Virus record (IMG/VR): IMGVR_UViG_3300038701_000530
Location: 1 to 29,691 of that record
DNA from: a virus
DNA: 29,691 bases
Direction: 5' to 3' (one strand)
In this document: in pieces, positions 16,703-21,850 of the stretch
How positions within the stretch are numbered: position 1 is the first letter of the stretch
How the letters are laid out: each line of letters opens with the position of its first letter
The notes under the pieces: generated by a model
What the model saw: the letters and a program-made list of their open reading frames with translations, nothing else
The model's database searches: none
What the model was told of the DNA's origin: nothing
Made by a program: the position numbers and the translations under genes

Positions 16703-16849
16703 CTATCCTAACCATATAATTAAATAAGCCAACCCTATTAGGCTGCCCCACACCATGAAACACGCTATTAAAGCACAGTATATCATATAAGCTGTTGTTT
16801 TAATAGGTTTTATTATTTTCTTTTTTAATTCTGCGTTATTATCTAACAT
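16703..16849 (-). CDS. 48-residue membrane protein next to terminase
   Basis: Starts MLDNNAELKKKIIKPIKTTA, a charged cytoplasmic-looking head with five lysines, followed by about 28 hydrophobic residues (YMIYCALIACFMVWGSLIGL onward). That is long for one helix and could be a hairpin of two, as in small holins and pinholins, or one tilted helix. Its AGAGG site is six bases before ATG, and its stop is four bases before terS. No lysin is seen nearby, so a lysis role is only a possibility; a superinfection-exclusion or inner-membrane regulator is equally open. Confidence 0.65.
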   Translation of the reverse strand: MLDNNAELKKKIIKPIKTTAYMIYCALIACFMVWGSLIGLAYLIIWLG

Positions 16850-16904
16850 TATTTACCTCTTTAATATTTAATTTCACCAATAAACACTTTATCAGTAAAG
16901 CGCC

Positions 16905-17273
16905 TTACTCCTTATCTTGTAGGGTAGCTCTATATAAATTAACGTATCTTTGACATTCTCGGTACCACCTATCCGAAGCCTCCCTTAATCCTTCGTTTTC
17001 GAGTTGGAGGGCTTGGATTTTATCCTGCAACTCGAGAATATATTTTGCGTGAGCGCCCTTAAACGACAACCATTCACCACCTGCAAATATGGATATATTA
17101 CCATCAGCTCTATGAGTCATGTTGAATATAGTTGTGCCTTTTTTACTAACTTTCTGCTTTATATCATCCACAACTTGCCCTTTATGTTGGTGTTTATCGC
17201 ATCTATATGAGTGAGTATATTCATTGCCATCATGACACTCTTCGCATTTAATTATCTCTGGAGAATAGAACAT
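16905..17273 (-). CDS. Zinc-finger plus coiled-coil protein
   Basis: 122 residues from ATG 17273 (an overlapping GTG at 17276 is also possible). The N-terminus has C10-x2-C13 and then C25-x2-H28 (KCEECHDG...YRCDKH), a plausible single zinc site. The middle segment has RADGNISIFAGGEWLSFKG, and the last 50 residues form a coiled coil (KYILELQDKIQALQLENEGL). The start shares TGATG with the preceding small gene. Such small zinc-binding proteins are frequent in phage early regions as DNA- or RNA-polymerase-binding factors; no specific role is supported. Confidence 0.7.
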   Translation of the reverse strand: MFYSPEIIKCEECHDGNEYTHSYRCDKHQHKGQVVDDIKQKVSKKGTTIFNMTHRADGNISIFAGGEWLSFKGAHAKYILELQDKIQALQLENEGLREASDRWYRECQRYVNLYRATLQDKE

Positions 17274-17380
17274 CACTCAAACCCACCTTCTGCTATTAAA
17301 TCACTAAGAACAGCTGACTTAATAGTATCCATTATTTCTCTTGCTTGCTCTATATCTTTATCAGTGCTACTAGCTTCCAT
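17273..17380 (-). CDS. 35-residue acidic protein, possibly the second half of a split gene
   Basis: The frame begins MEASSTDKDIEQAREIMDTI and ends with IAEGGFE; its stop overlaps the next ATG as TGATG. It is well formed as a helical peptide but has no ribosome site of its own. It overlaps the 25-residue frame upstream in a different frame. The two together read like one protein of about 57 residues interrupted by a one-base shift. It is either a separate coupled peptide or the tail of that broken gene. Confidence 0.45.
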   Translation of the reverse strand: MEASSTDKDIEQAREIMDTIKSAVLSDLIAEGGFE

Positions 17381-17427
17381 GTATTTATCATGTCAAGTCC
17401 TAATTCGTTAATTAAGTCTTTCATCAT
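17350..17427 (-). CDS. 25-residue peptide preceded by a nine-G tract
   Basis: Starts MMKDLINELGLDMINTWKLV and stops at TAG 17350. Directly before its ATGATG are nine guanines on the coding strand, which serve as the only Shine-Dalgarno-like sequence. The next frame continues as a helical acidic peptide, so a frameshift (natural or assembly error) around 17380-17400 may have split one gene. Function unknown. Confidence 0.4.
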   Translation of the reverse strand: MMKDLINELGLDMINTWKLVALIKI

Positions 17428-17436
17428 CCCCCCCCC
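17428..17436. repeat. Homopolymer C9/G9 tract at a ribosome site
   Basis: Nine cytosines on the given strand, nine guanines on the coding strand, just before a start codon in otherwise AT-rich DNA. Long G tracts slip during replication, so SD length and spacing could vary between phage copies. It is also a place where sequencing errors arise. Confidence 0.8.
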
Positions 17437-17444
17437 TTTACTAT

Positions 17445-17681
17445 TTAACCCATCATCCAGCTATCGTCGCCATTGCTAGGGGAATCATACCCTCGCTCTC
17501 TTAAATTAGCTTCCTTTGTGGCTTTTTCTTTCCGCTTACTATATATATTATCATAATTCTCTTTTTGCTTTTTTCTCTGCCAGTGCCATGCACAACTATT
17601 TCTCACTCCTTGACTGCCATGCAATATCTTGCGAGGGTCTTTAGCTATTACAGGCTCAAAGCAATATAGACAATACTTCAT
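17445..17681 (-). CDS. 78-residue zinc-ribbon-like basic protein
   Basis: Starts MKYCLYCFEPVIAKDPRKIL. C4-x2-C7 and C30-x2-H33 (SCAWHWQRKK) make a plausible zinc site, as in short HNH-like or zinc-ribbon proteins in phages, followed by a strongly basic helix (RKKQKENYDNIYSKRKEKA) that could bind nucleic acid. I use ATG 17681, with GGGAGG nine bases upstream; a longer frame from GTG 17711 overlaps the upstream gene and lacks an SD. No catalytic HNH histidine-asparagine pair is evident. It follows the 45-residue membrane protein by one base. Confidence 0.65.
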   Translation of the reverse strand: MKYCLYCFEPVIAKDPRKILHGSQGVRNSCAWHWQRKKQKENYDNIYSKRKEKATKEANLRERGYDSPSNGDDSWMMG

Positions 17682-17682
17682 A

Positions 17683-17820
17683 CTAATGCGCCTCCCCATA
17701 TTGATATTCACTCATACTGCGCTTATGACTATCCATCTCTTTCAGGTGCGCTCCTATAGCAGCCCATGCTAGATAAGCTGACATTAAACCTATTATTAGT
17801 GACCATAAAAATGTTTTCAT
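17683..17820 (-). CDS. 45-residue single-span membrane protein
   Basis: Starts MKTFLWSLIIGLMSAYLAWA, one strong transmembrane helix (about residues 3-24) or an uncleaved signal anchor, then a polar tail with KEMDSHKRSMSEYQYG. Its ribosome site is excellent (GAGGAG, seven bases). It is tightly packed between the DUF551-like gene and the zinc-ribbon gene. With one lysine in front of the helix and a charged tail, the tail may face the periplasm. Function unknown; exclusion or lysis accessory roles are only guesses. Confidence 0.65.
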   Translation of the reverse strand: MKTFLWSLIIGLMSAYLAWAAIGAHLKEMDSHKRSMSEYQYGEAH

Positions 17821-17821
17821 G

Positions 17822-18151
17822 TTATTTCTCCTCTATGGGTGGGTTAGGAAGGGGCATCCAATGGGTCGGGTTCTTAAATCTGCTGAACATTCCAACAACT
17901 ACCCAATCACCTTCTATGTAATTACACTGGTGAACCGCACCAATGTTATCTTCACTGGCTGCCCTACCTATCAAGCACTCAAATAAATTTTTCTTTGGCG
18001 CAGTCTCTATCGGCCTCCACTCTTGGCGCTCTTGCTCTGCTGCTTGGAGGGCTGCTATAACTATTTCTTTAAGTGATGATGCTACCGACCTATCATCTTG
18101 CATAGCGTAGGCCTTATTAGTTGCAGCTTCTATTTCTCTTTCACTCGGCAT
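17822..18151 (-). CDS. DUF551-domain protein
   Basis: 109 residues. The C-terminal half matches the DUF551 pattern common in phage and prophage early regions: WRPIETAPKKNLFECLIG (about 45-62), DWVVVGMFSRF, and the closing PTHWMPLPNPP. The N-terminal 44 residues are helical (REIEAATNKAYAMQ, LKEIVIAALQAAEQERQ), as in several fusions of this family. The function of DUF551 is not known to me. It overlaps the upstream gene by 11 bases and is part of the small-gene run between methyltransferase and terminase. No regulatory signal of its own was seen. Confidence 0.82.
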   Translation of the reverse strand: MPSEREIEAATNKAYAMQDDRSVASSLKEIVIAALQAAEQERQEWRPIETAPKKNLFECLIGRAASEDNIGAVHQCNYIEGDWVVVGMFSRFKNPTHWMPLPNPPIEEK

Positions 18152-18407
18152 TGTCGGACTCCTTTTGTTTAATTGTTAATGGAATGTAGTCAACATTAAT
18201 CCGCCCTCCCTTTGCCATTGCATCAGCTATAAACAAAGCATCGCACTTACTCCTTGTTACGCAATATGCTAACGTATCTTCATATGGACTAGGACATATT
18301 GGCACATTATCCAGGTGCGTAATATACTCCACAACCCAATCTGTATGCTCTTCCTGCCTTGCGGGATGCACTTTTATATAATCTTCACAATCAATCGCTT
18401 TTTTCAT
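18141..18407 (-). CDS. Unrecognised 88-residue early protein
   Basis: Starts MKKAIDCEDYIKVHPARQEE. Three cysteines occur (in DCED, PICPS and AYCVTRSKC groups there are four in all), but spacing gives no clear zinc motif. The middle VTRSKCDALFIADAMAKGGR suggests a small alpha/beta fold. The last 11 bases overlap the DUF551-like gene, implying coupled expression. It has GAGGG upstream of ATG. No function can be assigned; proteins of this size and place in phages often modulate host enzymes. Confidence 0.65.
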   Translation of the reverse strand: MKKAIDCEDYIKVHPARQEEHTDWVVEYITHLDNVPICPSPYEDTLAYCVTRSKCDALFIADAMAKGGRINVDYIPLTIKQKESDNAE

Positions 18408-18425
18408 ATTTCCCTCTCTATAGTG

Positions 18426-18668
18426 TTAGTCGTTAAGTTTAAAATCTTCATCGTCCTCGCTACTAAACATTTCGTAATACGCGTCATAGGGGTCTGTCTC
18501 ACCCTCAAACCACTCTTGCATAACCTCATTCTGCTTGATTAGTGTTAAAGTCTTTTGTGCAATTTTAAGGTTTTTAATTCGCGCCTCAACCATTGATGCT
18601 CTGTCGAATAAACCTCGCCTAATAGCCAACAAACGTGTGTTCTCAAGTTCTTTAATCTTCTTTTTCAC
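18426..18668 (-). CDS. Small helical protein with acidic tail, GTG start
   Basis: 80 residues, starting at GTG 18668 with GAGG five to six bases before it. The first 45 residues are basic and helical (KKKIKELENTRLLAIRRGLF), then the charge reverses: the end is strongly acidic with SSEDDEDFKLND and aromatic residues (YDAYYEMF). Basic-helix plus acidic-tail designs occur in DNA-mimic and anti-host phage proteins, but this alone proves nothing. An operator-like 14-mer lies about 80 bases upstream. Function unknown. Confidence 0.6.
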   Translation of the reverse strand: MKKKIKELENTRLLAIRRGLFDRASMVEARIKNLKIAQKTLTLIKQNEVMQEWFEGETDPYDAYYEMFSSEDDEDFKLND

Positions 18669-18744
18669 GTCTTACCTCTCCTTAGTTAGTATCGATAACC
18701 TATTTTTAACATATAACTAAATACAGCACAAGTATTATTTGAGA

Positions 18745-18758
18745 TATTACTCAATTTT
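18745..18758. promoter_or_regulatory. Degenerate copy of the regulator operator
   Basis: TATTACTCAATTTT matches 12 of 14 positions of the element found in the three early promoters and sits within TTGAGATATTACTCAA, a 5-base-arm dyad. It lies in the 88-base gap ahead of the 80-residue gene. It could let the XRE regulator act here, but no convincing promoter was seen beside it, and AT-rich DNA gives chance matches. Confidence 0.3.
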
Positions 18759-18954
18759 ATTTCCCCCTATATTGACTTAACGCCCTTAACATCATCATTT
18801 CCGCCTGCTTCCTAGTGTAACCTCTATCCTGTAATTTCTCTAGTACATCTCTTTTAGCCTCCTTTCTGGAATCATATAATGTTTGATGTTGGTCAAAGTG
18901 CTGTATAGCTTCTCTTTCTGCATACCTGTAATGTATATCTTCAAAGCTTATCAT
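18757..18954 (-). CDS. 65-residue helical protein
   Basis: Starts MISFEDIHYRYAEREAIQHF and ends MMMLRALSQYRGK. It is entirely helical and charged, with AKRDVLEKLQDRGYTRKQAE in the middle, suggesting a two- or three-helix bundle. The ribosome site AAAGGAAAGAAC is good and is nearly the same as the one used by the peptide ahead of the methyltransferase. It lies 14 bases after the methyltransferase. A small DNA-binding or partner protein for the methyltransferase is possible but not shown. Confidence 0.65.
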   Translation of the reverse strand: MISFEDIHYRYAEREAIQHFDQHQTLYDSRKEAKRDVLEKLQDRGYTRKQAEMMMLRALSQYRGK

Positions 18955-18968
18955 GTTCTTTCCTTTAG

Positions 18969-19682
18969 TTAATCCAAAAAACTGTCTTGCTCTGGCTTCT
19001 TTGCAGCCTCAATAAACATATCAGGGCTTTTATAGGCCTCTTCTATTCTCTTACAAGCAATATTAAAGTAATCCTCATCTAGCTCAATACCGATAAACTT
19101 ACGCCCCATCTTTGCACATGCAACTCCTGTTGTTCCACTGCCCATGAAGGGGTCAAGAATTGTTGGAGTGTCTTTAGGTAGGTGGGTTATACACCACTGC
19201 ATTATTGCAATTGGCTTTTGTGTTGGGTGTAGGACTTTTTGCCCCATCTCGCTAGCTCTTTTGAACCCATGCCATAGGTGAGATATATGTTTTGTGCTTC
19301 CAAGAAAGTTTGTGTACGCCAACTCAACCTCACTCATATTAAAGCCCTTTATACCCCCGTCTTTGTGCCAGCATAACCAGCCATTACTGTCCGTTAGCTT
19401 TGATGCAAAGTTATTAGCTCCCCATATGATGCAAGGAACACCCATTAAATGGCTAGGGTCAAAAGGCTTGTCGTCTCCTATAATATTTTTATGGTTTTGT
19501 GCGTAATGCCCCCCCGCATACTTATCGTCTCTCTTTGTTGAGCGAGTCTTTCCCTTAAAGTTTATCCCATACGGCGGGTCTGTAACCACAGCATCAACCC
19601 TATCAAGCAGCGGCATAATCTCCATGCAATCACCCAACAGTAATCTACAATCCCCAATTGTTACTTCTTTCTTAATTCCCAT
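18969..19682 (-). CDS. Beta-class DNA methyltransferase (N6-adenine or N4-cytosine)
   Basis: 237 residues. The catalytic motif TDPPYG is near the N-terminus (DPPY 35-38) and the S-adenosylmethionine site LDPFMGSGTTGVA follows near the C-terminus (177-189); this order is that of the beta class, with the target-recognition part between. LHPTQKP (151-157), typical of the same family, is intact. DPPY indicates methylation of an exocyclic amino group, usually adenine N6. No restriction enzyme is adjacent, so it is an orphan enzyme likely protecting phage DNA or setting methylation-dependent control. The start has GAGG seven bases upstream inside a 13-codon peptide. Target sequence unknown. Confidence 0.92.
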   Translation of the reverse strand: MGIKKEVTIGDCRLLLGDCMEIMPLLDRVDAVVTDPPYGINFKGKTRSTKRDDKYAGGHYAQNHKNIIGDDKPFDPSHLMGVPCIIWGANNFASKLTDSNGWLCWHKDGGIKGFNMSEVELAYTNFLGSTKHISHLWHGFKRASEMGQKVLHPTQKPIAIMQWCITHLPKDTPTILDPFMGSGTTGVACAKMGRKFIGIELDEDYFNIACKRIEEAYKSPDMFIEAAKKPEQDSFLD

Positions 19683-19713
19683 TCGTAAGCCTCATAAGTT
19701 TTTTGTTTATCAT
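19672..19713 (-). CDS. Possible 13-residue coupling peptide before the methyltransferase
   Basis: ATG 19713 has a good SD (AAGGAAAGG) and encodes MINKKLMRLTNGN, stopping ten bases inside the methyltransferase start. The methyltransferase SD lies within it. Its likely effect, if translated, is to open the methyltransferase start by coupling rather than to make a useful peptide. Confidence 0.25.
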   Translation of the reverse strand: MINKKLMRLTNGN

Positions 19714-19760
19714 AATCCTTTCCTTTAGTTATAATTAACAGTTGTGTTTCTGCCTTAGTT

Positions 19761-20366
19761 CTATAAGGCGTTTAACGCGTCCATTAGTGACATAGTTTTA
19801 TTCTCGCGACCTTGTACAGGCTCGCTGCACAAACCAAGTATCTGATTTATCCTTTTTCGCATAAACTTCATCTTACTGTATTTACCTTGCATCAAGCTAA
19901 TTAGCTTTCCAGAGCTAGGTAAAAAGTTGTTGCCCTCTGGTAACTTCCTATAAGTCGCGCAAGCCTCGTTAATTAGTACGACTGGATATTCTGCTAGGTC
20001 GTGGCAATAATCGAGGAACATATATTGCACCTCTTCTGGCGCTTTACCCTGAAGACCGCAATGTAAGGCTAACTTTTTAATTGCCAGAGCAATCTGGTCA
20101 CCTGTTGCAGGTTGCATAATTGAGCTTAGCAGCCTATCCGCCTCAAAAGCATCGCGCATCACGGCATCCGTCTTTGGTACTGGGCGCATACGATAATGAT
20201 TACTAGATGATTGTGTTTTAAACTCCACCACCTTTCCATCCTCATCAAATACACAATTACCATCCCAATCAATATCTCGATTGTTTATCAAGCTCAGCAA
20301 GGCCGAGGGCAATTCCTTTCGTGAAGTCGTCATGGACGCTTGATTTGTTGTTATTTCGTTTTCCAT
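19761..20366 (-). CDS. Replication-linked protein, possible helicase-loader-like
   Basis: 201 residues. After a polar N-terminus come a helical block with QIALAIKKLALHCGLQGKAP and EVQYMFLDYCHDLAEYPVVL, then INEACATYRKLPEGNNFLPS and LISLMQGKYSKMKFMRKRIN. This arrangement (helices, then a PxxGxL-type turn and a basic helix) resembles proteins that follow O-like genes in prophages, which often work with the host helicase; that is a recollection, and there is no ATPase motif. Its first 98 bases are shared, in another frame, with the end of the O-like gene. The ATG has GAGG eight bases upstream. Confidence 0.72.
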   Translation of the reverse strand: MENEITTNQASMTTSRKELPSALLSLINNRDIDWDGNCVFDEDGKVVEFKTQSSSNHYRMRPVPKTDAVMRDAFEADRLLSSIMQPATGDQIALAIKKLALHCGLQGKAPEEVQYMFLDYCHDLAEYPVVLINEACATYRKLPEGNNFLPSSGKLISLMQGKYSKMKFMRKRINQILGLCSEPVQGRENKTMSLMDALNAL

Positions 20367-20982
20367 AATTATTACCTCTTGAGTTGTTATACCAATCAGC
20401 TTTAAAGCTAGTCCAGCCTCTTTCGCAACATTCCTGCAAAGCCTCTTCTAAACTTATGCCAGCGTTATCTGCTTCTCCTAATATTCGGGTTATCACTAAA
20501 TCTGTTATCGGTGATTTCTTAGCAGCTCTTAGTTTTTTAAAATTATCCCAAGTCTCATTAGAAACAACATCTGGTTTTGTTTGTTTTTTTATTACTTTTT
20601 TACTCTGTTCTGTATCTGTATCTGTATCTGTATCTGGGGGCGTTACAACCTTGTTTCTCTTGGCGTTTCTGAAACGTTTCACTCTATCGGTGGAAACATC
20701 TGATTTATATTGCCTTTTGTGCCATGAGTGAGGTGCTAACCACTTGCTATGTTGGTTGGTGAACTCTTGGAGAAGCTGAGCCTCAAGCAAGGCATCAACG
20801 AGGCATTGAGTTGCTGAAACGGAGGCTCGGACGTGGTAACTAATAGCCTCTATCGAGGGTAATTTACCATCGTTTTTACTCGCTATACATAATATGTTCA
20901 CCCAAAACTTAAACAGCTCTGGTGATAATGTTTGGACTTTAGGGTCGTCCAATACCTCGTTATAAAATCGGAACCACTTCAT
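20269..20982 (-). CDS. O-like phage replication initiation protein
   Basis: 237 residues. Residues 1-100 look like the winged-helix head of phage replisome organisers: MKWFRFYNEVLDDPKVQTLS, FKFWVNILCIASKNDGKLPS and then PHSWHKRQYKSDVSTDRVKR. A linker with TPPDTDTDTDTEQSKK follows, encoded by a hexanucleotide repeat. The C-terminal domain has ERGWTSFKADWYNN, which recurs in such proteins. By analogy with lambda O it binds origin repeats and recruits the helicase. Translation is favoured by a very long SD (TAAGGAGGTGATC, seven bases from ATG by its core) after a structured leader. The 3' end overlaps the next gene by 98 bases. Confidence 0.85.
   Translation of the reverse strand: MKWFRFYNEVLDDPKVQTLSPELFKFWVNILCIASKNDGKLPSIEAISYHVRASVSATQCLVDALLEAQLLQEFTNQHSKWLAPHSWHKRQYKSDVSTDRVKRFRNAKRNKVVTPPDTDTDTDTEQSKKVIKKQTKPDVVSNETWDNFKKLRAAKKSPITDLVITRILGEADNAGISLEEALQECCERGWTSFKADWYNNSRGNNYGKRNNNKSSVHDDFTKGIALGLAELDKQSRY
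20611..20634. repeat. Hexanucleotide tandem repeat coding for Thr-Asp
   Basis: Four exact copies of TGTATC on the given strand, reading as GATACA on the coding strand and giving the Asp-Thr linker of the O-like protein. Copy changes keep the frame, so linker length can vary without damage. Confidence 0.85.
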
Positions 20983-21008
20983 GCGATCACCTCCTTACAG
21001 GTTAAAGA

Positions 21009-21075
21009 TTACACTTTTAGGCGTGACGGGCGGAGTGTAAGGAAACCGCCCATTATCCCCTCAGAGCTACCGAGG
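21009..21075 (-). promoter_or_regulatory. Structured mRNA leader: hairpin plus H-type pseudoknot
   Basis: On the leftward transcript CCTCGG-TAGCT-CTGAGG (21075-21059) forms a 6-pair hairpin. Then GGGCGG (21051-21046) pairs with CCGCCC (21033-21028), and TTACACT (21040-21034), lying in that loop, pairs with AGTGTAA (21015-21009) beyond it. Loop 1 is 5 bases, the two stems abut with no base between, and loop 3 is 12 bases: the geometry of a compact H-type pseudoknot. It ends 10 bases before the extended SD of the O-like gene, so folding could gate ribosome access. Confidence 0.55.
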
Positions 21076-21097
21076 TTAAGTCACTAGTAAGAATACT

Positions 21098-21125
21098 ATA
21101 ATAGCACCTATTTTACAACTTGCAA
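21098..21125 (-). promoter_or_regulatory. Leftward promoter for the replication operon
   Basis: TTGCAA (21125-21120), a 16-base spacer and TATTAT (21103-21098) with TGC just before the -10, i.e. an extended -10. Predicted start near 21091. The TGCAAC repeats overlap and lie upstream of the -35 and could bind an activator or repressor. Confidence 0.6.
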
Positions 21126-21205
21126 CTATGTACTTTTGCAACACTTGGTATGATATTTATGCAACAATGAGGTATATTTACCGCAGTAGCCAAGCCCTTA
21201 GCCAA

Positions 21206-21294
21206 CTATTGATTTAACCCGGGCTGCTCCATTGAAATATAAGCATAAATTGCATTTAAGGCGTTAATTTTAACCCGGTCTATTGATTTAACCC
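21206..21294. repeat. Iteron-like direct repeats, possible replication origin
   Basis: CTATTGATTTAACCC occurs exactly at 21206-21220 and 21280-21294; a third partial copy, AATTTTAACCCGGTC, is at 21266-21280. They lie about 220 bases upstream of the O-like gene rather than inside it as in lambda. O-type proteins bind iterons of this size, but repeats could equally be operators. Confidence 0.45.
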
Positions 21295-21320
21295 AATTAC
21301 CCAATTAAGGGAATTAAGTG

Positions 21321-21348
21321 TTGACTTGTAGGTTTATTACTATATATT
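21321..21348 (+). promoter_or_regulatory. Rightward promoter in the non-coding region
   Basis: TTGACT (21321-21326), 16 bases, TATATT (21343-21348). It points against the flanking leftward genes, and no plus-strand protein gene follows for over 2 kb, so it would make an untranslated RNA. TTGCTGAG at the -10 edge is repeated inverted as CTCAGCAA at 21370-21377. Confidence 0.55.
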
Positions 21349-21620
21349 GCTGAGTGAGGTTGTTTGATGCTCAGCAAACTGGAGAGGCAAATAAAACACC
21401 CCTCCTTTTACTTCCTTAGGGTTCTAGTCTAGAAAGTAAAATACAAGCTTGCTGAACAACATAATTATTTTCCTTATAATTAATTGTTTTTATAGACGAA
21501 CTTAGGTGATTGGCTCTTCAATTCCTTCACTTAAGTTAAATAAGCTCACACTACGCCAAGACAGGTAGTCTTGTGGAGAGCGGTTAGCTTGGTGGCCTCC
21601 AGAACCTATTTACGTTTTTT
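21349..21620 (+). ncRNA. Candidate structured antisense RNA, OOP-like position
   Basis: Downstream of the rightward promoter the + strand can fold repeatedly: TTTTACT and AGTAAAA enclose TTCTAG-T-CTAGAA (21422-21434); TCAGCAA (21371-21377) can pair with TTGCTGA (21449-21455), and CAAGAC-AGGTA-GTCTTG forms a hairpin near 21557-21573. A GGTT...AACC stem and a run of seven T (about 21614-21621) could end it, inside the 57-residue minus-strand gene. The exact ends are inferred. Lambda OOP RNA lies at the equivalent place, between the early gene cII and O, opposite to the operon. Confidence 0.4.
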
Positions 21621-21757
21621 TCTACACAAGCTCTTGTAACCCCATGCGGCTCATACTCTCTAAATAACTTTTGAATTCTAGTATCGACAAATTTATTGTA
21701 TTGGTGTTTTGTTAGTAGAAACCTAAGAATTTTAATCTTTAACGACTCCAGTGTCAC
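21584..21757 (-). CDS. 57-residue basic protein at the end of the leftward early operon
   Basis: I use GTG 21757, which has AGGAG seven bases upstream; a TTG six codons earlier overlaps that site. The protein starts with TLESLKIKILRFLLTKHQYN after the initiator, is basic and mostly helical, and ends with NRFWRPPS. The position, last before the origin-like region, is that of cII in lambda, but no helix-turn-helix is evident, and it is not recognised. Its 3' end would be covered by the candidate rightward RNA. Low-to-moderate support because it is short and starts with GTG. Confidence 0.5.
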   Translation of the reverse strand: MTLESLKIKILRFLLTKHQYNKFVDTRIQKLFREYEPHGVTRACVEKNVNRFWRPPS

Positions 21758-21781
21758 ATCCTTTCTCCTTATCAATTTAGT

Positions 21782-21795
21782 TTCATGTACATGAA
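21782..21795. repeat. 14-base perfect palindrome
   Basis: TTCATGTACATGAA reads the same on both strands and lies 25 bases before the 57-residue gene. The part TGTACATGAACGTG recurs as TGTATATGAGCGTG at 21836-21849, exactly 50 bases away. Operator or regulator site is the simplest reading. Confidence 0.55.
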
Positions 21796-21850
21796 CGTGT
21801 AGTTTTTACCCATATTTTAGATTTATGAGCATTAATGTATATGAGCGTGG

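Larger units (their letters stand above)
20983..21583. other. 600-base region without a protein gene: leader, origin-like repeats, ncRNA
   Basis: No convincing protein gene on either strand. From right to left along the leftward operon it holds the candidate rightward RNA and its promoter (21321-21583), two exact CTATTGATTTAACCC repeats (21206-21294), TGCAAC direct repeats at 21121, 21137 and 21160, a leftward promoter (21098-21125) and the structured leader of the O-like gene (20983-21092). The position and repeats suit a replication origin and switch region, as in lambdoid phages. Confidence 0.6.

Noticed and set aside
20983-21060. Possible rRNA gene fragment on either strand
   Set aside because: Only about 20 bases resemble 16S and the anti-SD complement is explained as a strong SD; the flanks have no rRNA similarity.
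21181-21235. tRNA-like reading of GCAGTAGCC...GGGCTGCTCC
   Set aside because: No consistent cloverleaf with D, anticodon and T arms could be drawn; the segment is better explained by the direct repeats.
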